Assembly (NCBI GenBank): GCA_946183145.1
Contig: CAMGZM010000006.1
Location: 96,868-160,867, forward strand
Direction: 5' to 3'
DNA from: an uncultured Fretibacterium sp.
Lineage (GTDB): Bacteria; Synergistota; Synergistia; Synergistales; Aminobacteriaceae
Length of the DNA: 64,000 nucleotides
A model generated the notes under the pieces. That model saw only the letters and a program-made list of their open reading frames with translations. It made no database searches and was not told where the DNA came from. This document shows, in pieces, positions 17,819-25,821 of the stretch (the stretch's first letter is position 1; each line of letters begins with the position of its first letter). The translations under genes and the position numbers were made by a program.

Positions 17819-20302
17819 TCATGACCCGATTATGTTCACATTCAAACGCTGGTCATCTGATGATACATTCTTCATTATCCCGAAAAGCCCGGAGATTACT
17901 TCACGCAGGCCGTCAATATCCCCGCGATTAATGCACTTCAGCCCCTCCGCTTTAAGCTCCTCGAATCGTTTCCTGTCGCGGTAATCATTAGGACGCTGTA
18001 TCTTGTCCCGGAATAAATCTGTGATGAACCATTCCTGCCGGAAAAGTATCGCGTAAATTTTGTTCCACAGCTCACGGAGATAACGTTCAAAGCCGGGATC
18101 ATTCACGAATCTTTTCGCTGTCCTCGCAAGATTGTTGAAGGATGCTTTTTCGGACTCTGTTGCGTGCGGTTCTGCTGTTGCGGTGAAACATCCTATGCAG
18201 TCGTCTAAATCTGCCTGGTTCACTTCACTGTAATAATCTCTGCGGATGTCGGACAAAATTTTTCTTGCCTCGTAAAGTTCGCCGCTTGCCTCTTGTATTT
18301 CTTCTTTGTCGGGCGGATTTTCATCGTCAATATACGCTGCTGACTCTGCTTTTTCCCTCGCTGTGTCAAGCCGTGAGTCATCGATTCTTTCTGACATTCC
18401 GTCAATGCGTTCTATCAATGCGAGCCCGTCATGTGAAAGTTTATCCGTGTCATTCAAATCTAGTGCAGCGTCATCATGGACGTAAAAATTTTTCTGTGAA
18501 AAGTCAGTGCCGAGACAAGGAACAGAAGCCGACATAGTGAGCGCGCCTCCGTCTGAAATTTCGTACTCGCAAATAATCTCGCTTCCAGCCGGAATAATAT
18601 CGCCAGCCGTCAAATCACTTCCCGAAATTTTGTACACTCCTATGAATCTGTTGTCGTCATACGGAGTCTCTATCTCGCCCTCCCAAAGGTTGAAATTCAG
18701 AGATGAGTCCGGCCTTGCGCGTAAAGTCTGAGCTGCCTTGAATGTTAATGTGCCTTTCTTGGGGAGTGCTTCATCTTTTCTGACGAGGTAAACAAGTTTT
18801 TCCGAGCCGCCTAATTTGTCGAGGGCTGTTACTGCTATTGAGTGCGACGCGGGAATCGATTCGACTGACGCGAGAGTCTTTGTGATTGTGATTTTCGGTT
18901 GGGGAATTGGTATCGGCCTTCCGAGTTTGTCATAAACGATCACTTTGAAGGTGTTATCTCCGTTTTTGGCGAGGGGAATTTCTGCCTTTGCTCCGTCATG
19001 AAGAGGAAGCCTTCCCGATGTCCATCCCGTATCACTGCTGACGATCTCGAACATTAACTCAGCGGATATTGTGAGCCTGCAAAGAATCCGGGCTTTTGTC
19101 CCCGTAACCCTCGACTCATATTTGAACGTTAACGCCGTGCCTATATTGATGTCTGCTTTCTGCGGCTTTCGTCCGTGATGTATGCTGCTCCAGTCTATAG
19201 ACTCTGCGAATATGCTCGCTCCTTCTGCTACTGCCGTCATAGGATTAACCCCGGTGTCAGCCCTCACTGCTAACTCTGCCGAAACTTTTTCCCGCAAATA
19301 TCCGTAATGCGTAGGCCCTCCCACAAATACAAGGCGTTCAATGTCCGCTGAATTTAGCCCGGCTTTTTTCATGGCCGAACGTGAAATTTCTATTGTCTCG
19401 TTCAGAAGGTCATCAATAAGAGGGTTAAGCGAATTGCGTGAAAGGGGTATATCAAGGTAAATATCTTTTCCGTTGAGGTCAGCGCATGAAATATCATCAG
19501 ACTGAATTAATGACTCCTGTGATGAAGTTTTCTGTGAGAGTTCTATTTTCGCCTGTTCAATCGCAAAAAGAGTAATGCGCCGCAACTTTCTGTACTTCTC
19601 ATCAGCCAAAAAATTATCAGGGAGCGCAAAATTTTCCCTGAGCCAAGGAGCCGCAATGCTGTCAAAAATTCTTCTGTCCCAATCACGGCCGCCGCACATT
19701 TCTTTTCCTTCCTGAGCCAGGAGATTCACTTTTCCGTTTATGCTCTCTGCTATAGATACGTCGAATGTTCCCCCGCCCAAGTCGTAAATCACAAAAACAC
19801 CGTCAGAATTTCCCCCGGAATTTTTCATCACGCTCATCACTGCCGCTACTGGTTCCTGCATTAATGCTGTCCTGCCTATCCCGGCCATGTTCGCGGCTTT
19901 AACGGTTGCTTCTTTCTTCACTTGGTTGAACGCTGCCGGAACTGTAATAACTGCTGCGGTTTGAGGGTCATTCCGAATCTCTTCAGGAAGATAGCCATAA
20001 AGAACCCTCAATATTTCCGCGCTGCATTCTTCCGGCGACAAAATGACTCCTGCATCCTTGAAGCTGAACATGTTGCTTGTTCCCATATATCGCTTGAAGA
20101 GTACAGCAACATTTTCCTCATCAACTGAAGCCCGGCTGTATGCCTTGTACCCGTAATACCTGTTACCCCTTTTGCCGATGTAAATTGCTGACGGCGTTAC
20201 ATCATTCTGTTCGGGACTCTTCCAGATACGCGGAGAGGTTATCCCGTCATAAGAACATATAACGCTGTTCGTTGTGCCTAAGTCAATGCCGATATAGTTC
20301 AT
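17819..20302 (-). CDS. Divergent Hsp70-family chaperone
   Basis: 827 residues. The actin-type ATPase domain is intact: IGIDLGTTNSV at 4-14, VITVPAAFNQVKKEAT, GGGTFDVSIAE, RLVFVGGPTHYGYLREKV. After about residue 400 it departs from DnaK: instead of the standard substrate-binding beta sandwich it has Ig-like/transthyretin-like stretches (DNTFKVIVYDKLGRPIPIPQ) and then a long acidic helical tail. The canonical EEVD-like end is missing (it ends NVNIIGS). Its start overlaps the upstream GrpE-like stop (ATGA). It is therefore an alternative, dedicated Hsp70, not housekeeping dnaK. Confidence 0.8.
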   Translation of the reverse strand: MNYIGIDLGTTNSVICSYDGITSPRIWKSPEQNDVTPSAIYIGKRGNRYYGYKAYSRASVDEENVAVLFKRYMGTSNMFSFKDAGVILSPEECSAEILRVLYGYLPEEIRNDPQTAAVITVPAAFNQVKKEATVKAANMAGIGRTALMQEPVAAVMSVMKNSGGNSDGVFVIYDLGGGTFDVSIAESINGKVNLLAQEGKEMCGGRDWDRRIFDSIAAPWLRENFALPDNFLADEKYRKLRRITLFAIEQAKIELSQKTSSQESLIQSDDISCADLNGKDIYLDIPLSRNSLNPLIDDLLNETIEISRSAMKKAGLNSADIERLVFVGGPTHYGYLREKVSAELAVRADTGVNPMTAVAEGASIFAESIDWSSIHHGRKPQKADINIGTALTFKYESRVTGTKARILCRLTISAELMFEIVSSDTGWTSGRLPLHDGAKAEIPLAKNGDNTFKVIVYDKLGRPIPIPQPKITITKTLASVESIPASHSIAVTALDKLGGSEKLVYLVRKDEALPKKGTLTFKAAQTLRARPDSSLNFNLWEGEIETPYDDNRFIGVYKISGSDLTAGDIIPAGSEIICEYEISDGGALTMSASVPCLGTDFSQKNFYVHDDAALDLNDTDKLSHDGLALIERIDGMSERIDDSRLDTAREKAESAAYIDDENPPDKEEIQEASGELYEARKILSDIRRDYYSEVNQADLDDCIGCFTATAEPHATESEKASFNNLARTAKRFVNDPGFERYLRELWNKIYAILFRQEWFITDLFRDKIQRPNDYRDRKRFEELKAEGLKCINRGDIDGLREVISGLFGIMKNVSSDDQRLNVNIIGS

Positions 20303-20646
20303 GAATCTTCAGCCCTTTCAAGAATTACAGTCCCGGTTTTGATGACAGTATCACCGCTTATTATGATTGGCTCAATCATATTCATGACACAAAGAGAGTC
20401 CCCCGCGTCAAAATCTTCAATGTTGACGGGAGTAACGGCCATGCCAATATCGTAAGCAGTTCCCGGGCTTATCTCAATAATTTTCAGTCCCATATTGTCG
20501 GAAATCTCTTCAAGCCTTCTGCAAAACCACGAATAACGCCCCTTGAAGCGCGCAGAGTCTTCATCATTCAGCTTTGGCAGAATATCCCGGAAAATTCTGG
20601 AGAAACGCCACGACTCAATAACAAGACTCACAATATTATTGTCCAT
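20299..20646 (-). CDS. Small GrpE-like protein, first gene of the Hsp70 operon
   Basis: 115 residues from ATG 20646; a TTG at 20667 would add seven residues (MTKKDFH) but has no ribosome site. An N-terminal helical part (IESWRFSRIFRDILPKLND) is followed by a beta-rich end: PGTAYDIGMAVTPVNIEDF, SLCVMNMIEPIIISGDTVIK, TGTVIL. This order, a helix then a PGxxYDxxMxVxP-type beta domain with an EPxI turn, recalls the GrpE head. That and its overlap with the Hsp70 gene suggest a nucleotide-exchange factor; this is inference, not recognised family membership. Confidence 0.55.
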   Translation of the reverse strand: MDNNIVSLVIESWRFSRIFRDILPKLNDEDSARFKGRYSWFCRRLEEISDNMGLKIIEISPGTAYDIGMAVTPVNIEDFDAGDSLCVMNMIEPIIISGDTVIKTGTVILERAEDS

Positions 20647-20688
20647 GTGAAAATCTTTCTTTGTCAAAAATTTTTGGGTGTTGATGAA

Positions 20689-20718
20689 ATTATAGCATGA
20701 TGAATTTTTTGGCGTGAA
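20689..20718 (-). promoter_or_regulatory. Promoter for the Hsp70 operon
   Basis: On the minus strand: -10 TATAAT (20689-20694) with a weak -35 TTCACG (20713-20718) at 18-bp spacing. Confidence 0.4.
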
Positions 20719-20769
20719 AGTGTGTTATCATTTGCAGTAATCCCAAAGCAAACGAGGTTAAAATTTCTC

Positions 20770-21867
20770 ATGGACGCTACGACAAAAGCAGCGTTGCTCC
20801 TAAATAACATAAGAGCGTCAATTAACATCTTCAAACGTTTGTGCGCTGATTACGATCCGGCGGAATTGTGGCACTCCGAATCTTTATGGGATGAGCTGAG
20901 ACTCACTGACAGAATGAAGGAGAGACTCGCAAAGTTCCTCGCAAAAGATTGGGCGGAAAATGAAGACGAGAAAATTTACTCATTCGGCGCAAGATTCATT
21001 TCAGCAAACGATATAGATTACCCCGCAAGACTTTCTGACCTCAAAAACCCCCCTGTAGGATTATACGTAAAAGGCAATGTGAATTTGTCCCTCCCGTCAG
21101 TCGCAATTGTAGGAACGCGGAAATGTTCAGCATATGCAGAGGGAGTCGCCGCGAATCTGGGCAAAGCATTAGCCCGGGCAGGAATAACCACAATAAGCGG
21201 AGGTGCAAAAGGAATCGACACAGCAGGCCACCGGGGGACTCTCAATGAGAACGGCAAAACGGTTGTAGTTTTCGGCACAGGACTCGACAAAACATATCCC
21301 GTTGAGAACAAAGACTTGTTTGCAGAAATCCTCGCGCAAAATGGTGCGTGGGTTACTGAGTACTCATTCGGAACTGACGGAAATATATGGAGATTCCCGG
21401 AACGCGATCGACTCATTGCCGCAATTGCTTCACGTGTAGTTGTCGCTGAATCACCTGAAGACGGCGGAGCAATGCACACAGCACGGAAAGCCGTAGAGCT
21501 TGGGCGCGACATGTGGTCAATCCCCGGAAGAATCATTGATGAAGTCGCAAAAGGCACAAATATGCTCATGCGCGAGGGAAAAATTTTCGTCAGCATTGAG
21601 GATTTCATCAGCAAAATTACTTCAGGGCGCGTGCAAATAAATATGTCATTTGACGACTCAATTCAGGACTCATCTTCTCAGGCTTCAGACTTGACCGACG
21701 ACGCAAAGAGAATTTACTCACTCATTCAGGGTAGAACAGGAATCACTACGGATAATTTATTGTCAGAAAGCGGACTCGATTTCATTAACCTTCAGACAGT
21801 GTTGAATGAGCTTGAATTTGACGGGCTTATAACGAACTCAGGAGGACGATATTCAGCCGGAATTTGA
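20770..21867 (+). CDS. dprA: DNA processing protein DprA (Smf)
   Basis: 365 residues from ATG 20770 (MDATTKAALLLNNI); a GTG at 20722 would add 16 untypical residues. A N-terminal helical domain is followed by the Rossmann-like core with VAIVGTRKCSAYAEG, ISGGAKGIDTAGHRG, VVVFGTGLDKTYPVENK, SRVVVAESPEDGGAMHTA, and a C-terminal winged helix (ITTDNLLSESGLDFINLQTV). It binds incoming single-stranded DNA and loads RecA during transformation. It is followed by csaA 23 bp later. This is the housekeeping paralogue; a second DprA-like gene lies at 51048. Confidence 0.93.
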   Translation: MDATTKAALLLNNIRASINIFKRLCADYDPAELWHSESLWDELRLTDRMKERLAKFLAKDWAENEDEKIYSFGARFISANDIDYPARLSDLKNPPVGLYVKGNVNLSLPSVAIVGTRKCSAYAEGVAANLGKALARAGITTISGGAKGIDTAGHRGTLNENGKTVVVFGTGLDKTYPVENKDLFAEILAQNGAWVTEYSFGTDGNIWRFPERDRLIAAIASRVVVAESPEDGGAMHTARKAVELGRDMWSIPGRIIDEVAKGTNMLMREGKIFVSIEDFISKITSGRVQINMSFDDSIQDSSSQASDLTDDAKRIYSLIQGRTGITTDNLLSESGLDFINLQTVLNELEFDGLITNSGGRYSAGI

Positions 21868-21890
21868 CAGCGGAAGGAGGATTAATGCAC

Positions 21891-22226
21891 ATGGCAGTAT
21901 ATGATGACTTTGCTAAACTCGACATCAGAGCCGGAACAATCATAAACGCAGAACGATTCCCGAAAGCAAGAAAGCCCGCGTACAAACTCACGATAGATTT
22001 CGGAGCTGAAATAGGCATAAAGCATTCAAGCGCACAAATCACAGATTACTACACGCCGGAGAATCTCATCGGCAAAAAGATTCTTGCTGTCGTGAATTTC
22101 CCGCCCCGTCAAATCGCTGACTTCATGAGCGAAGTGTTAGTGCTTGGGACTGAAAGCAACGGCGGAATCATTCTCGCAGTCCCGGACATGGCCGGAAAAG
22201 TTTCGGACGGCGATAAACTTTGCTGA
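21891..22226 (+). CDS. csaA: CsaA-type tRNA-binding protein
   Basis: 111 residues; a one-domain OB-fold of the CsaA/tRNA-binding family: YDDFAKLDIRAGTIINAE, KLTIDFGAEIGIKHSSAQIT, AVVNFPPRQIADFMSEVLVLG. CsaA is a small dimeric chaperone with a tRNA-binding fold, linked with export in Bacillus. AAGGAGG (21874-21880) lies ten bases before ATG 21891 and four before ATG 21885; I chose 21891 because MAVYDDF matches the family start. Confidence 0.9.
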   Translation: MAVYDDFAKLDIRAGTIINAERFPKARKPAYKLTIDFGAEIGIKHSSAQITDYYTPENLIGKKILAVVNFPPRQIADFMSEVLVLGTESNGGIILAVPDMAGKVSDGDKLC

Positions 22227-22295
22227 CATTTTGCCATAAATCGCGGTTGAACATGCTATGATTCATTCATCACACACAAAAAAGGAAGATGAATC

Positions 22296-23462
22296 ATGTT
22301 AGGCGATTTCACATACTCAAATCCCACTCGCTTGTATTTCGGGAAAAACGCCCTTGAAGGACTCGCAAAGGAACTCCCGAATTACGGCAGAAATATTCTA
22401 CTCACATACGGCGGAGGAAGCATCAAGAAAAACGGCGTTTATGACTCAGTCACAGTAATCCTCAAATCAGCCGGAAAAAACATCATCGAATTACCCGGCG
22501 TAATGGCAAATCCCACATCAGAAAAGCTCATTGAGGGCGCGAAATTGGCGCGTGAAAACAACGTTGATTTGATTCTCGCTGTCGGCGGCGGAAGTGTCTG
22601 CGATTACTCGAAAGCCGTATCAGTCTCAGCATATTATGACGGCGATCCGTGGGAAAAATATTTCCTCAAGATGGAAGAACCCGAATGCAAAATTATTCCC
22701 GTCGGCTGTGTCTTGACGATGGTCGGAACAGGAAGCGAAATGAACGGCGGAAGCGTCATAACGAATCACGCTCAGAAGCTCAAGATCGGCCATGTATTTG
22801 GCGACAATGTATTTCCGAAATTCTCAATCCTCAACCCTGAATACACGTTCACCGTTCCACAGTACCAAATGACAGCGGGATTTTTCGACATCATGTGCCA
22901 CATCTTGGAGCAATATTTATCCGGCAATGACGACAACACATCAGACTACATTTCAGAAGGCTTGATGAAGTCCCTCGTAAACAGCTCGCGAATCGCCGTC
23001 AAGAATCCTCACGACTACGAAGCGCGCAGTAATATCATGTGGACAGCTACATGGGCGTTGAACACTCTCATAGCAAAAGCAAAGTCTACAGACTGGGAAG
23101 TACACATGTTAGGGCAGGCAGTAGGAGCTTACACGAACGCAACGCACGGTATGACACTCTCAGCCGTAACACTCGCGTATTACCGCCATATTCTGAAAGA
23201 CGGCCTGAAGAGATTCGCACGTTTCGCCGTAAATGTCTGGGGCGTTAATCCTGAGGGAAAATCTGACTCCGAACTCGCTGAAGCGGGACTCAAAGCGTTA
23301 GAGTCATGGATGAATGAGATCGGAGTCGTTATGCACCTGAAGGAACTCGGCGTAACTCCTGACATGTTCGAGGGACTCGCGGACGCTACATTCATTCTTG
23401 GGGGCGGCTACAGGAAATTGACACGCGATGAAGTGATAGAGATCTTCAGGGAGAGCATGTAA
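22296..23462 (+). CDS. Iron-containing alcohol dehydrogenase (butanol dehydrogenase type)
   Basis: 388 residues, full length for group III alcohol dehydrogenases. The N-terminal nucleotide-binding half has GGGSIKKNGVYD and AVGGGSVCDYSKAV; the C-terminal helical half has metal ligands in FFDIMCHILEQY (about 196-207), WEVHMLGQAVGAY (about 267) and NATHGMTLSAV (about 283). It reduces aldehydes to alcohols with NAD(P)H, most like BdhA/YqhD enzymes. It is cytoplasmic. A flavodoxin starts 2 bp after its stop, so the two are cotranscribed. Confidence 0.92.
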   Translation: MLGDFTYSNPTRLYFGKNALEGLAKELPNYGRNILLTYGGGSIKKNGVYDSVTVILKSAGKNIIELPGVMANPTSEKLIEGAKLARENNVDLILAVGGGSVCDYSKAVSVSAYYDGDPWEKYFLKMEEPECKIIPVGCVLTMVGTGSEMNGGSVITNHAQKLKIGHVFGDNVFPKFSILNPEYTFTVPQYQMTAGFFDIMCHILEQYLSGNDDNTSDYISEGLMKSLVNSSRIAVKNPHDYEARSNIMWTATWALNTLIAKAKSTDWEVHMLGQAVGAYTNATHGMTLSAVTLAYYRHILKDGLKRFARFAVNVWGVNPEGKSDSELAEAGLKALESWMNEIGVVMHLKELGVTPDMFEGLADATFILGGGYRKLTRDEVIEIFRESM

Positions 23463-23464
23463 CA

Positions 23465-23944
23465 ATGAGCAAAATACTTGTGGCGTATTTCTCAGCAAGC
23501 GGTGTTACGGGTTCAGTCGCAAAGAAATTAGCGCAGGCAATCGGAGCTGACATCTACGAGATTCGCCCGGCCGTAAAATACACGTCAGAAGATCTCAACT
23601 GGAACAACTCAAGCTCACGTTCAAGCGTTGAGATGAGAGACAAGACTTCACGCCCCGAACTTGCGGACAAGAACGCAGATATTTCCGGCCATGATGTGAT
23701 ATTCTTGGGCTTCCCTATTTGGTGGTACGTTGCTCCGACAATCATCAATACTTTCCTTGAGGCTTACGACTTCAGCGGGAAGAAAATCATTCTCTTTGCG
23801 ACATCGGGCGGCTCAGGTTTCGGAAAAGCTGTTGACGGACTCAAACCCAGCGCGCCGGGAGCGTCAATACAGGAAGGAAAATTATTCCGTTCGTCAGTCT
23901 CAGAAAATGACCTCAAGAAATGGGCTGAAAGTTTCATACGTTAA
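23465..23944 (+). CDS. Flavodoxin
   Basis: 159 residues. The FMN phosphate loop is FSASGVTGSVAKKLA near the N-terminus; HDVIFLGFPIWWYVAPTIINTFLE supplies the aromatic FMN contact (WW), and SGGSGFGKAVDGLK the third loop. It belongs to the flavodoxin_4 type common in gut anaerobes, often beside aldo-keto or alcohol dehydrogenases. It is a cytoplasmic electron carrier or quinone reductase-like protein. It is clearly related to the C-terminal domain of the exported fusion at 52009-53373. Confidence 0.9.
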   Translation: MSKILVAYFSASGVTGSVAKKLAQAIGADIYEIRPAVKYTSEDLNWNNSSSRSSVEMRDKTSRPELADKNADISGHDVIFLGFPIWWYVAPTIINTFLEAYDFSGKKIILFATSGGSGFGKAVDGLKPSAPGASIQEGKLFRSSVSENDLKKWAESFIR

Positions 23945-23956
23945 GCGTAATCCCTT

Positions 23957-23991
23957 CTCCCTTGTGTGAAAAGCAGGGGAGAATTTTTTTT
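23957..23991 (+). terminator. Rho-independent terminator after flavodoxin
   Basis: CTCCCTTG (23957-23964) pairs with CAGGGGAG (23974-23981) with one G-T pair, then AA and eight T. Confidence 0.8.
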
Positions 23992-24044
23992 GCGCTCACT
24001 GCGATATAATTACCGTCATATTTTCCCGGAAGGAGCATTCATAC

Positions 24045-24863
24045 ATGAAGAAGATAATTTTTGCGTCATTCATTGCCGTATTGATTGCCTCATGCGTTTA
24101 TGCCAGCGTTGTTATGACAGCGAGAGTCGGTTTTCTCACGAGGCTCAACACATCGGAGGAAGAATTTTCCCGGATAATTCAGGACAGCTCACGCACTACA
24201 GGCTGGAATCTTCTCTCAAACCGTCATGAGCTTTACGGCGTGAAATTCTATGACTCTCTCAACCAAATGTTAATGGCGATGGACAAAGGCGAGATTGATG
24301 AAGCTGCTTTGCCTGAAGTTGTAGCTGAGTATGTAGTGAGGAATAATCCTGCGTATGAGATTTGCTGCATGGCGATGACAAGAGTCCCGATGAGTCTCTC
24401 GTTCGGTTTCAGGAAGGATAACCCCGAGCTTCTGTGGAAGTTTGACCGTGCAATAAAGGAGATGGAAGATGACTGGTCATTGCCCGAAATACAGGGAGCG
24501 TACATCTACACAACAGGCCGCGTAAAGCCCGTAACGTTCGCGAAATTTGACGGAGCCGAAACGGTGAAAGTTGCAGTAACAGGAGACATGCCCCCGGTAG
24601 ATTATGTTGACGAGGGGGGGAATCCTTCAGGGTTCAACACTGCGCTTCTTGCGGAGATCGGCAAACGTCTCAAGATGAATTTTGAGCTTGTTCACATTGA
24701 CGCGGGCGCGAGGAATGCCGCTCTGTTGTCAGGAAGAGTCGATTTAGTGTTCTGGTATGAGACTGCCGCAAATGGCGCGTGGACTCTTGATGCTCCTGAA
24801 GGCGTAATATTGTCGAGGCCGTATTACAGCTGGAACAAGTTTTTCCACATCAGGAAGAAATAA
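24045..24863 (+). CDS. Secreted binding-protein-like protein with swapped lobes, paralogue 1
   Basis: 272 residues, signal peptide to about residue 20. The first half (27-165) matches the C-terminal portion of family 3 solute-binding proteins: DSLNQMLMAMDKGEIDEAAL, PEVVAEYVVRNNP, SFGFRKDNPELLWKFDRAI. The second half (174-268) matches their N-terminal portion: VAVTGDMPPVDYVDEGGNPS, GFNTALLAEIGKRL, ALLSGRVDLVFW, LSRPYYSW. So the usual order is reversed. It presumably binds an amino-acid-like ligand in the periplasm; no permease adjoins. AAGGAG precedes the ATG. Two paralogues lie at 29148 and 29976. Confidence 0.75.
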   Translation: MKKIIFASFIAVLIASCVYASVVMTARVGFLTRLNTSEEEFSRIIQDSSRTTGWNLLSNRHELYGVKFYDSLNQMLMAMDKGEIDEAALPEVVAEYVVRNNPAYEICCMAMTRVPMSLSFGFRKDNPELLWKFDRAIKEMEDDWSLPEIQGAYIYTTGRVKPVTFAKFDGAETVKVAVTGDMPPVDYVDEGGNPSGFNTALLAEIGKRLKMNFELVHIDAGARNAALLSGRVDLVFWYETAANGAWTLDAPEGVILSRPYYSWNKFFHIRKK

Positions 24864-24883
24864 TCTGCGTGAAGAAAACGAAT

Positions 24884-24919
24884 CTCCCTTGCGCGTGAAT
24901 TGCAGGGGAGTTTTTTTTT
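24884..24919 (+). terminator. Rho-independent terminator after binding-protein paralogue 1
   Basis: CTCCCTTG (24884-24891) and CAGGGGAG (24903-24910) followed by nine T. The stem arms are identical to those of the terminator at 23957. Confidence 0.85.
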
Positions 24920-24930
24920 ACAGCATGGAT

Positions 24931-25344
24931 TCAGATTTCAGCACTAACATTTACGCTGAGGCTTTTTATCCCGCGAATTTTCCTCAGCGCGTCAACAAAT
25001 TTCTGTATCTCCTGTGAATTTCCCTTTGTGATTATGCACTCAAGGCAGGAAGTATGACTCAAGTGTACGTGCGTCGAGCATATTATTACGTCCCCTGAGT
25101 CATGCTGTGCTGAAGTCAGGCTGCGAGTCAGTTCCGGGAGATGATGATCGTAAATTATTGTTACTGTCGCGCAGATTTCGCCCTCACTGAGCCGCCATCG
25201 TTCACCCGAAACATATTCACGCATGAGGCTTCTTACGGCCTCCGAACGGTTATCCCTGTGATTCTCGTACCAGCTTGCTTCAAACTCGGACAATAATTCT
25301 TCCGGGACTGTTATGCTGAAGCGCACGAGATTTTCATTTTGCAT
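24931..25344 (-). CDS. nikR: Nickel-responsive regulator NikR
   Basis: 137 residues from ATG 25344. An N-terminal ribbon-helix-helix (LVRFSITVPEELLSEFEASW, NRSEAVRSLMREYV) binds DNA; the ACT-like C-terminal domain carries the nickel site: YDHH, then HVHLSHTSCLE with the conserved His-X-His and Cys. NikR represses nickel-uptake genes when nickel is sufficient. No nickel transporter is in the window. Its start lies inside the end of the upstream membrane-protein gene (11-bp overlap), suggesting translational coupling. Confidence 0.92.
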   Translation of the reverse strand: MQNENLVRFSITVPEELLSEFEASWYENHRDNRSEAVRSLMREYVSGERWRLSEGEICATVTIIYDHHLPELTRSLTSAQHDSGDVIICSTHVHLSHTSCLECIITKGNSQEIQKFVDALRKIRGIKSLSVNVSAEI

Positions 25345-25720
25345 CTGATTTCCCGCTTGATGATTTTGATGTTGTCTCGGTAAATTCTGCGTCAATAATA
25401 TTCTTGTCGACCGTTTTAATCTCTTTTCCCGTGAAATATTTGTAGCAGTATTTTCCCCCTGCGCCGAATAACGCCGTTAATATCCCCCATCCCAAAAAGC
25501 TGAAAAGGTACGACGGCAATACGAACAGCACGAAATATATTATCGTAAAGATGAATCCTCCCAAGCTCACGAACATAGGAATGAATACGAGAAGGAGAAT
25601 GCCTCTGTCTTTCGCTTCAGCCTCGCGCCAGATGTTGAGGACGAAATCAAGACCGCCCATATACAACGAGGGTTTGAGGAATTTGGCCGCGTACTCGCGT
25701 ATTTTGTCGAATGAAAACAT
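25334..25720 (-). CDS. Small two-helix membrane protein upstream of nikR
   Basis: 128 residues with two hydrophobic helices (about 42-68 GILLLVFIPMFVSLGGFIF and 70-88) and a hydrophilic C-terminal tail rich in Ser/Lys. No family recognised. It is the first gene of a two-gene operon with nikR, has its own promoter, and diverges from the coiled-coil gene. Confidence 0.6.
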   Translation of the reverse strand: MFSFDKIREYAAKFLKPSLYMGGLDFVLNIWREAEAKDRGILLLVFIPMFVSLGGFIFTIIYFVLFVLPSYLFSFLGWGILTALFGAGGKYCYKYFTGKEIKTVDKNIIDAEFTETTSKSSSGKSDAK

Positions 25721-25764
25721 TTTTGTGATTGTGCCTCCGTTTTTATGCGTATATTTTTCTGCAC

Positions 25765-25792
25765 ATTATAGCGCAGGCGTTCGCTGTGTTAA
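25765..25792 (-). promoter_or_regulatory. Promoter for the membrane protein-nikR operon
   Basis: On the minus strand: -35 TTAACA (25787-25792), 16-bp spacer, -10 TATAAT (25765-25770). Confidence 0.65.
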
Positions 25793-25821
25793 TATTTCCG
25801 TGTGAAAGGCGGTGTAATATT

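Noticed and set aside
21018..21614. 198-residue ORF antisense to dprA
   Set aside because: It lies fully within a well-matched dprA, has no ribosome site, and its composition is that of a reverse-frame shadow. The same holds for long shadows at 875-1330, 11362-11886, 29355-29897, 43170-43730 and 60602-61144.
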